Source of the DNA: Lachnoclostridium sp. UBA1308
GTDB taxonomy: Bacteria > Bacillota > Clostridia > Lachnospirales > Lachnospiraceae
Length of the DNA: 39,006 nt
NCBI GenBank assembly: GCA_002307215.1
Contig: DBTU01000057.1
Span: forward strand, 5,594 to 44,599
Reading direction: 5' to 3'
Part shown: positions 33,318 through 39,006 of the stretch, piece by piece
How the letters are laid out: every line of letters begins with the position of its first letter
Numbering within the stretch: the stretch's first letter is position 1
The notes under the pieces: model-generated
What the model was told of the DNA's origin: nothing
What the model saw: the letters and a program-made list of their open reading frames with translations, nothing else
Databases searched by the model: none
Translations under genes and position numbers: made by a program

Positions 33318-33359
33318 AGAGGCCTTTGCATACAACTATAAAGTATGCAATAAGCCTCT
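33318..33359 (-). terminator. Terminator-like hairpin after the glycosidase-like gene
   Basis: AGAGGC pairs with GCCTCT, and inner TGCATAC pairs with GTATGCA. The T tract that follows on the minus strand is poor (TTATATG), so termination may be partial. Confidence 0.6.
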
Positions 33360-33379
33360 AATACTATCTATATAAAAAA

Positions 33380-35089
33380 TCAATACTTCATCACATAATT
33401 TACACTTGGCAATAGATTAAAATTAAATTTCGTACCGCCCTCCACCGGTTCACCTTTAATAATCTTCTTATCTTCTATGTTCGTTAAAACTGCATTTTCT
33501 TTCTTGACAATAATAGAAGCGTTTGAAATATAAGGTAGGAACGAACGGAGAATGAAAGTATCGTTATCATAAGTAAATAGTGTAATCTTTGCATCTCCTT
33601 CAAGGACAATGGGTATCTCTTTACTTAATACGGATCTGATGGTATTTAAGATGCTGTTCGGATAATGATATATATTCCCCTGATCATCCGGTATGGTCAA
33701 GATAAATAACCTACCCTTTGAATAATTCGTCTTCATTAAAATTGGACAATTAGTATCTTCCCCATATCCTCCGGCAATCTGCCATACATCATTCGTGAAA
33801 AATTGTGGTTGCGTAAGGATAATCTCCTTAGAGGATTCCAGCTTTCCTGCTATGGTAACACCACCATCCGCAGAACACATGTAGTTGTTGACATGAACTT
33901 TATTATTCGTGTAGGATACATGTGCCAAATCATGAAATTCATCACCCAACCTTGCTACGAGTCCTGAGGTGACAACGATATCTGCACCGTTCTTAAGACT
34001 TTTTTTCATTTTCGATATTAATTCAGAGTCCTTGGCCGCATCTTCCGTAAGGAATATTGTTTTTGCATCGGAAGGATATTCCGGATATGGCTCAAGCGGA
34101 ACCCCACACATTCCAACATAATTATGAAGAAAGTCTTCTCCAAAGCCATGGTACGGAATATAGCAGGCTACGCCAATCGGTTCTCCAAGCGCTGCATAAT
34201 AATGATCTACATCCGTAAATACTTGTCCGATCGCAGGAGGAAAGGTCGTATAAGCTTTATTATCAATTAACAAGCCCAGACAGAATAGCATTGCCTCTTT
34301 TGCTTTGCCAAATAGAGTGAGATAGCCCTGATCCATATAGGAAGTTAAATTATAACTACATTCAAAAGTATCGAACCAACCGCCCATGTTACGGTCCGGA
34401 GCGACATTTTCAAAATATCTCATAATAAAGTAACTAAGATATTTGGGAAGATGCTGTTGGGTATAAGTTGGGTTACGCGTCTCTGTACCGGTATAAATAG
34501 AGTCAAAAATCTTGGGCTCTTCCTCCAAATCATAGCCGGCATCTTGAAAATGTTCATACCAATTAGGGAATTTAATAATAACTTTTATCTTTGGATTTAC
34601 TTCTTTCGCTACCTTTATAATAACATTTTCAGAAAAGTCCTTCATTAGGTCAAGCCGAAATTCTGACCAGCTTCTACTACCCTTAGCTTCTATGCATTTA
34701 TCGCAACGGCAATTCGTAAAATAGAAATCATCAAGAATAAATTCATCAAATAATTCACTTGTTAGGGTTACAACTTTTTTCATCCGTTCCTTCACTATTT
34801 CAGAAGAATAGCAAAGTTGACTGAAGCCGCCCTCTTTTGGATCATATACATCATCCGTCGTAATACCACCCGAAACCTTAATCCCCTTTTTGATAAAAAA
34901 ATCTTTCACTTTAGTCATCTGCTCATAGCTGATCATCGTACCGCCGCGATACGTTTCAAGATAAACTTTACCTATCTTAATATTTTTTTCAAGAAGATTG
35001 AACTTCCAATTAAAATCCTCAAAATCTGTGATATCTACTAAATTACCTACCGGGCAATATAAACTTGCATTAAAATTATTATACTTCAC
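33380..35089 (-). CDS. Putative glycoside-hydrolase-like TIM-barrel protein
   Basis: A 569-residue protein I cannot assign to a named family with confidence. Residues 1-330 look like a (beta/alpha)8 barrel: alternating strands, ILDDFYFTNCRCDKC with an Asp pair and a Cys cluster like those near GH42-type and hypothetical glycosidase barrels, and KFPNWYEHF. Residues about 340-430 (TIFLTEDAAKDSELISKMKK, GADIVVTSG) resemble the glutamine-amidotransferase-like domain of GH42 enzymes. The tail is a small beta domain. There is no signal peptide. The start is GTG at 35089 after AAAGAGGTGAT. It stands alone with its own promoter and terminator. A sugar-cleaving role is inference. Confidence 0.6.
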   Translation of the reverse strand: MKYNNFNASLYCPVGNLVDITDFEDFNWKFNLLEKNIKIGKVYLETYRGGTMISYEQMTKVKDFFIKKGIKVSGGITTDDVYDPKEGGFSQLCYSSEIVKERMKKVVTLTSELFDEFILDDFYFTNCRCDKCIEAKGSRSWSEFRLDLMKDFSENVIIKVAKEVNPKIKVIIKFPNWYEHFQDAGYDLEEEPKIFDSIYTGTETRNPTYTQQHLPKYLSYFIMRYFENVAPDRNMGGWFDTFECSYNLTSYMDQGYLTLFGKAKEAMLFCLGLLIDNKAYTTFPPAIGQVFTDVDHYYAALGEPIGVACYIPYHGFGEDFLHNYVGMCGVPLEPYPEYPSDAKTIFLTEDAAKDSELISKMKKSLKNGADIVVTSGLVARLGDEFHDLAHVSYTNNKVHVNNYMCSADGGVTIAGKLESSKEIILTQPQFFTNDVWQIAGGYGEDTNCPILMKTNYSKGRLFILTIPDDQGNIYHYPNSILNTIRSVLSKEIPIVLEGDAKITLFTYDNDTFILRSFLPYISNASIIVKKENAVLTNIEDKKIIKGEPVEGGTKFNFNLLPSVNYVMKY

Positions 35090-35263
35090 CCTATCACCTC
35101 TTTCTTTTATACTAACTTAACATGCCTGCCCTTCGAAGTGTGAATTATGCTTTTCAATAATCAACACTTAGAATTTTTTAATAAATTAATTTTACGATAA
35201 GCTTTTTTATAAAACAATGTAATTCCCCCTATATTGTATGTACAATCTTATTATTAAAAACAT
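35090..35263. other. Upstream region of the glycosidase-like gene with leader motif E
   Basis: It contains a possible minus-strand promoter (TTGTTT 35217-35212, 17 bp, TAAAAT 35194-35189) and leader motif E (35112-35154). Motif E joins a 5' part identical over 16 bases to element B with a 3' part related to 24150-24168. No small gene is visible. Confidence 0.45.
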
Positions 35264-35303
35264 AAAAAGAATCCTGTCACTATACATAAGTGAAGGATTC
35301 TTT
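35264..35303 (-). terminator. Rho-independent terminator of the DUF134-Mrp operon
   Basis: AAAGAATCCT pairs with AGGATTCTTT, with an inner TCACT/AGTGA stem, and is followed on the minus strand by five T. Confidence 0.8.
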
Positions 35304-35378
35304 CTTATAAAAATATTTAGTGGCATCTTGTTCGTTATGATTTAATGGCTACCTCTTACTTTTATTCCTGATTCCTGT

Positions 35379-36206
35379 CTAACACTCTTCAATCCTATCT
35401 GATAATTGATTGAGCCAGTCTCCCTCAAACAATTCTATTAACCCTTTATCGCAAACACTGGAGATTTCAGCATCGATTGGAATTTTAGCAATGTTTTTAA
35501 TTTCATACTTAGCGGTAATTTCTTCTATATGACTTTTTCCAAAAATGTAATGTTGTTCCTTGCAATTGGGGCACACAAAATATGACATGTTTTCAACAAT
35601 TCCGTAGATTGGTATATTCATCATTTTAGCCATTTTTACGGCTTTTTCTACAATCATGGATACTAATTCCTGCGGAGATGTTACAATGATAATTCCGTCA
35701 ACCGGCAGTGACTGAAATACGGTTAACGGAACATCCCCTGTTCCGGGTGGCATATCAACAAACATATAATCCACTTCATTCCAGATAACATCTGTCCAGA
35801 ACTGTTTTACTGTCCCTGCTATAATCGGACCACGCCAGACAACAGGATCGGTATGATTTTCAAGAAGTAAATTGATCGACATCAGTTCAATCCCGGTCTT
35901 TGTTTCGACAGGAAAAATTCCCGATTCATTTCCGGCTGCTTTTTGATTGATTCCAAACGCTTTTGGGATAGATGGTCCTGTTATATCTGCATCGAGTATC
36001 GCAGTCTTAAATCCCTTCCTCTGTGACAGTACAGCCATCATACTAGTAACTAACGACTTACCAACGCCACCTTTTCCGCTCACTACAGCAATTACTTTTT
36101 TCACATTTGACATTTCATTTGTTTTTTCAATTAAACTCTCCGGTTTTGTTCTATCAGAACAATTAGAACTGCAGGTTTCACAGCTGGATGTACATTCTTC
36201 ACTCAT
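35379..36206 (-). CDS. Mrp/NBP35-family Fe-S cluster carrier ATPase
   Basis: A 275-residue P-loop protein of the Mrp/ApbC/NBP35 family, which carries and transfers iron-sulfur clusters. The N-terminus has a four-Cys motif (Cys5, 9, 12, 16; C-x3-C-x2-C-x3-C) as in Nbp35-type members. The deviant Walker A GKGGVGKS is at 44-51. DADITGPSIPKAFG, VDMPPGTGDVPLT and the cluster-bridging CPNC in ENMSYFVCPNC follow. It is 18 bases downstream of a DUF134 gene, a common pairing in anaerobes. Confidence 0.92.
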   Translation of the reverse strand: MSEECTSSCETCSSNCSDRTKPESLIEKTNEMSNVKKVIAVVSGKGGVGKSLVTSMMAVLSQRKGFKTAILDADITGPSIPKAFGINQKAAGNESGIFPVETKTGIELMSINLLLENHTDPVVWRGPIIAGTVKQFWTDVIWNEVDYMFVDMPPGTGDVPLTVFQSLPVDGIIIVTSPQELVSMIVEKAVKMAKMMNIPIYGIVENMSYFVCPNCKEQHYIFGKSHIEEITAKYEIKNIAKIPIDAEISSVCDKGLIELFEGDWLNQLSDRIEEC

Positions 36207-36224
36207 TCATCTTTACCTCACTTA

Positions 36225-36608
36225 TTATTTTTGATAACATTCCTTTACGCAGTGCTTTTTTTCTTCGTTAAAACAATTGTGTTTGCAACCTTTACCGCAA
36301 CACTCTTCATTATGCTCACATATTACGAATTCGCCTCCGTCAATTACTAGTTTTTTACCATTTATTAAAGCATCTGATATTTTAAATCGAGCTCCATCAT
36401 AAATACCGGTAATTGTTGTTCTTGAGACAACCATCTGAACTGCACATTGTTCTTGCGTCAACTTTTTATAGTCAATCAACCTAATCGCTTCATATTCATC
36501 AATATTAAGTACTACTTCATCGTATGAAGTTCCATTTTCTCCGATTGGCTCAAAACCATCCGTCTGTGGCATAGAACAAATTCTTCTGCATTTCCTGGGT
36601 CTTGACAT
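36225..36608 (-). CDS. DUF134 helix-turn-helix protein with Cys-rich tail
   Basis: A 127-residue DUF134 protein. The family opening MSRPRKCRRICSMPQTDGF and the sigma-70-region-4-like helix-turn-helix (LNIDEYEAIRLIDYKKLTQE, SRTTITGIYDGAR) are clear. The C-terminal 30 residues carry eight Cys (CEHNEECCGKGC and later), a likely Fe-S or metal site. The start at 36608 follows AAAGGAGGCAACC; a longer frame to 36659 includes promoter sequence. It is co-transcribed with the Fe-S carrier and may regulate the operon in response to Fe-S status; that is inference. Confidence 0.88.
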   Translation of the reverse strand: MSRPRKCRRICSMPQTDGFEPIGENGTSYDEVVLNIDEYEAIRLIDYKKLTQEQCAVQMVVSRTTITGIYDGARFKISDALINGKKLVIDGGEFVICEHNEECCGKGCKHNCFNEEKKHCVKECYQK

Positions 36609-36638
36609 TCGGTTGCCTCCTTTTTGACTATGTCCATA

Positions 36639-36666
36639 ATTATATAACATTACTGACATATGTCAA
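36639..36666 (-). promoter_or_regulatory. Promoter of DUF134-Mrp operon overlapped by a palindrome
   Basis: Minus-strand TTGACA (36666-36661) and TATAAT (36644-36639) have a 16-bp spacer. A perfect 12-bp palindrome TGACATATGTCA (36654-36665) overlaps the -35 and is a natural operator candidate. Confidence 0.7.
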
Positions 36667-36704
36667 TAATATAAATTATGCTTTTTACAATAATATAAAT
36701 TATG
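36664..36704. repeat. 17-bp direct repeat upstream of the DUF134 promoter
   Basis: CAATAATATAAATTATG occurs at 36664-36680 and 36688-36704 with a 24-bp period. The second copy covers the LysR stop codon. It is AT-rich and lies just upstream of the -35, so it could act as an UP element or binding site. Confidence 0.6.
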
Positions 36705-37578
36705 TTTTTAATAATTTACATATTTCACGATAATCCTCAGAAAAAGCACTTCCTTTATTCCAGATAAATGCGAAATCATGGCTAACATGAAAATCTTTTA
36801 ATTTTATCTCTCTTAATATTTCATGATCTAACTCCTTTTTAACCGCAGCTTCATATAGGAAAGTAATTCCACAACCGAATTCCACCAAAGATTTTATGGC
36901 ATTCATTCCTCCAATTTCAACTACATGTCTAAAATCTTCAAAACACAGATTTCTGGCTTCTAAATTTTTTTCAAGTATTTCTCTTGTTCCGGACCCATTT
37001 TCCCTAATAATTATTCGCTCTGACAGTAGATCCTCCAGTTTTTCAGGTTTACTTTTAAAAACATACTCTTTATTACATACCGGTATGTATCGTTCCCGGG
37101 AGTACACAATATAATCATAATCTTTCTTGGTGAAATTCCCCTCAACTAATGCAACATCGATTTCACCCAGGCTTAGCTTTTCTAACAGTTCACTTGTATT
37201 TCCTATCATCATTCGAACTTCAATATCAGGATATATAGTTAAAAATACCTTTAATGGTTCAGCCATAACAAATTCGCCAATCGTTAAGGTCGCACCGAAT
37301 ATCAATCTTTTTTTTCTATTATTCAAATCACTAATACTATGCTTCAAATATAACTCATCATGCTTCATTGTAACCGCCGCCTGATATAAAACATCTCCGG
37401 CTTCGGTTAGCCTAACCTTTTTTCCCTCATATGCGAATAATTTCACATCATAAAAAGCTTCTAGGTAATGAATGTGTTGTGATACCGCCGGCTGTGTTAT
37501 ACTGAGTTCTTCCGCTGCTTTCGTAAAATTCATACATCTGCATACCTCTAAAAAAGTAGCTATTCTATAATCCGTCAT
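36700..37578 (-). CDS. LysR-family regulator (CysL/YeiE-like)
   Basis: A 292-residue LysR regulator. The N-terminal winged helix-turn-helix is clear (FLEVCRCMNFTKAAEELSITQPAVSQHIHYLE), and the effector-binding domain spans about 90-292. It is divergent from a YeiH-family membrane protein, the same arrangement as YeiE-YeiH in enterobacteria and related pairs in Firmicutes, so it most likely controls that transporter. The ribosome binding site (AAGGGAG) is somewhat far from the ATG. Confidence 0.92.
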   Translation of the reverse strand: MTDYRIATFLEVCRCMNFTKAAEELSITQPAVSQHIHYLEAFYDVKLFAYEGKKVRLTEAGDVLYQAAVTMKHDELYLKHSISDLNNRKKRLIFGATLTIGEFVMAEPLKVFLTIYPDIEVRMMIGNTSELLEKLSLGEIDVALVEGNFTKKDYDYIVYSRERYIPVCNKEYVFKSKPEKLEDLLSERIIIRENGSGTREILEKNLEARNLCFEDFRHVVEIGGMNAIKSLVEFGCGITFLYEAAVKKELDHEILREIKLKDFHVSHDFAFIWNKGSAFSEDYREICKLLKT

Positions 37579-37695
37579 AGGTTCATCTACTCCCTTCCCA
37601 GAAATATTTTTTGATACCTCCTGCTGACCAACTTACCTGCCTTTTGAACAAACATAACCGCATAAGACTACAAACGCAATTATTAAAATATACAG

Positions 37696-37735
37696 TATAT
37701 AATAATGAATTTCCAATGGAATTCATTATTATATA
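37696..37735. repeat. 40-bp near-perfect palindrome
   Basis: Sixteen-base arms TATATAATAATGAATT and AATTCATTATTATATA flank TCCAATGG, whose CCA and TGG nearly extend the pairing. No T tract follows on either strand, and it lies between divergent genes, so an operator or cruciform is more likely than a terminator. Confidence 0.75.
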
Positions 37736-37778
37736 CCTAATGGCTCGTATGCTTTTTGCGAGACTATTTTCACACTAA

Positions 37779-37807
37779 TTAACTATAACATATTTTTATC
37801 GTATAAT
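37779..37807 (+). promoter_or_regulatory. Sigma-A promoter of the YeiH-like gene
   Basis: TTAACT (37779-37784) and TATAAT (37802-37807) are 17 bp apart. The palindrome ends 43 bp upstream of the -35, consistent with an upstream activator site. Confidence 0.55.
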
Positions 37808-37926
37808 AAATATTCATAATTTCATTTTATATATAATTTATGGTATTCTTATATCGCCAGGAAATACCCCAGTAAAAACTATTATGTTTAAATCCATTTT
37901 ACATAAGCAAAAGGAGCATAAAGAAT

Positions 37927-38958
37927 ATGAATATCATCAAAAGAAATGGACCCGGATTAGTATTATGTATCATCATTGCTATCCCATCCTGGCTACTTGG
38001 ACGGATTTATCCGATCCTCGGTGGCCCAATTGTTTCAATTTTAGTAGGAATGCTGATTGCGATTGTTATGAAAGATAAAAGCAGATATGAAGCAGGCATC
38101 AAATTTACATCAAAAAAAATCCTGCAATATGCGGTAATCCTATTGGGATTTGGTTTGAATCTTTCCGTGGTCCTAGAGACAGGTAAGCAATCTCTGCCTA
38201 TTATTATTAGTACAATTACAACTTCCCTTGTGATTGCATTTGTAATGCATAAAGCTCTGCATATTCCTGCAAATATTTCTACATTAATAGGTGTAGGTTC
38301 TTCCATCTGTGGCGGTTCCGCTATTGCAGCCACTGCTCCGATTATCGATGCGGATGATGCGGAGGTTGCTCAGGCAATCTCCGTTATCTTCTTTTTTAAT
38401 CTCCTTGCTGCTATTATGTTCCCGGCCTTAGGTACCTGGTTAGGTTTTTCCCATACTTCAGGTAATGCCTTTGGCGTTTTTGCAGGAACTGCTATTAACG
38501 ATACTTCGTCCGTCACTGCCGCTTCTTCCACCTGGGATAGCATGTACCATTTAGGCTCAGGTACTCTAGATAAAGCTGTAACCGTTAAATTAACTAGAAC
38601 CTTGGCCATCATTCCAATTACGATAGCTCTCGCATTTACTCGTGCAAAAAAAGGAAGAAATAATGACAGAAATAGATTAAGTTTTAAACAAATTTTCCCG
38701 GTCTTTATCCTTTATTTTATTCTGGCCTCTGTAATCACCACTTTAGCCACGAATTTTGGTGTAGCTACATCAATATTTACACCTTTTAAGGAATTAAGTA
38801 AATTTCTAATTATCTTGGCTATGGCAGCCATCGGTCTAAATACTGACATCATAAAACTAGTAAAAAACGGCGGTAAGTCAATCATTATGGGGTTCTGTTG
38901 TTGGATTGGAATCACTGTAGTAGGCCTTTCTTTGCAACACCTTCTTGGTATATGGTAA
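37927..38958 (+). CDS. YeiH/UPF0324-family putative exporter
   Basis: A 343-residue membrane protein with about ten predicted spans. Family landmarks are visible: GPILGGPIVSILVGMLIA-like opening (YPILGGPIVSILVGMLIA), YAVILLGFGLNLS, GVGSSICGGSAIAATAPII and GTAINDTSSVTAAS. The family is annotated as putative sulfate or related anion exporters, but the substrate is not firmly known. The ribosome binding site is AAAAGGAGCAT. It is divergent from a LysR regulator that probably controls it. The gene is complete; 48 bases remain to the window end and hold nothing recognisable. Confidence 0.9.
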   Translation: MNIIKRNGPGLVLCIIIAIPSWLLGRIYPILGGPIVSILVGMLIAIVMKDKSRYEAGIKFTSKKILQYAVILLGFGLNLSVVLETGKQSLPIIISTITTSLVIAFVMHKALHIPANISTLIGVGSSICGGSAIAATAPIIDADDAEVAQAISVIFFFNLLAAIMFPALGTWLGFSHTSGNAFGVFAGTAINDTSSVTAASSTWDSMYHLGSGTLDKAVTVKLTRTLAIIPITIALAFTRAKKGRNNDRNRLSFKQIFPVFILYFILASVITTLATNFGVATSIFTPFKELSKFLIILAMAAIGLNTDIIKLVKNGGKSIIMGFCCWIGITVVGLSLQHLLGIW

Positions 38959-39006
38959 CGTTACAGTTCAGCCTAACAAGAATAGTGACAAGACTGGAAA
39001 AGAAAT

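Larger units (their letters stand above)
37579..37926. other. 348-bp divergent region, lysR / yeiH-like
   Basis: It contains a 40-bp palindrome (37696-37735) and a rightward promoter (37779-37807). Nearer the LysR gene, CTTACCTGCC at 37632-37641 weakly resembles the third leader motif. No gene is seen. Confidence 0.6.

Noticed and set aside
1..39006. tRNA, rRNA, phage or integrase remnants
   Set aside because: No tRNA-like cloverleaf, rRNA segment, integrase or transposase reading frame was seen on either strand.

Overview
The window looks like a chromosomal stretch from a low-GC, motile, anaerobic Firmicute. A Lachnospiraceae (Clostridium cluster XIVa) relative of Lachnoclostridium is the best guess. 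The reasons are strong AGGAGG-type ribosome binding sites, a YesMN-type two-component system, sugar ABC importers with long lipoprotein binding proteins, several ABC/MATE drug exporters, a stand-alone CheD, and a DUF134/Mrp pair. No rRNA, tRNA, phage, transposase or CRISPR array was found. The genus is inferred from gene content only.

Layout. (1) 39-9361: a carbohydrate locus. A divergent LacI-type regulator (8381-9361) faces a leftward gene series: a CE2-like SGNH esterase, an alpha/beta-hydrolase esterase, a beta-lactamase-fold serine hydrolase, a YesL/DUF624 membrane protein, a sugar-binding lipoprotein and two permeases. Three different ester hydrolases next to one importer suggest an acylated (for example acetylated) oligosaccharide as substrate. 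No ATPase is encoded here, so a shared MsmX-type ATPase elsewhere is expected. (2) 9387-20161: a chemoreceptor, a MATE exporter, a YesN/YesM two-component system and a heterodimeric ABC exporter, all leftward. An almost identical 45-bp element (44/45) lies at the same distance from a -10 box in front of both the MATE gene and the ABC exporter pair. (3) 20430-26813: two adjacent, paralogous zinc/manganese-type ABC importers, with a CPYC-containing lipoprotein and a small His/Cys-rich membrane protein. The second importer is split across a divergent promoter region that carries two 15-bp Fur-family-like (candidate Zur) boxes. (4) 26910-28747: CheD and, divergently, a six-EF-hand protein with no signal peptide, preceded by a candidate sigma-28 promoter and a structured leader. 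(5) 28880-33133: a MarR regulator and a second heterodimeric ABC exporter, separated by a 16-bp-period tandem repeat. (6) 33380-35089: a glycosidase-like TIM-barrel protein of unknown substrate. (7) 35379-36608: DUF134 regulator plus Mrp/NBP35 P-loop Fe-S carrier. (8) 36700-38958: a LysR regulator divergent from a YeiH-family exporter, with a 40-bp near-perfect palindrome between them.

The most unusual signal is a set of short repeated 5' leader elements. They fill the space between a promoter or upstream stop codon and the next start codon, contain a small hairpin, and end in the Shine-Dalgarno sequence itself. Two sequence families are clear (939-1022 with 25669-25745; 4466-4501 with 16363-16405), and a third, looser motif occurs at 24150-24180 and 35112-35154. 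They sit before unrelated genes (sugar permease, zinc ATPase, DUF624, histidine kinase), so they behave like portable translation-initiation modules.
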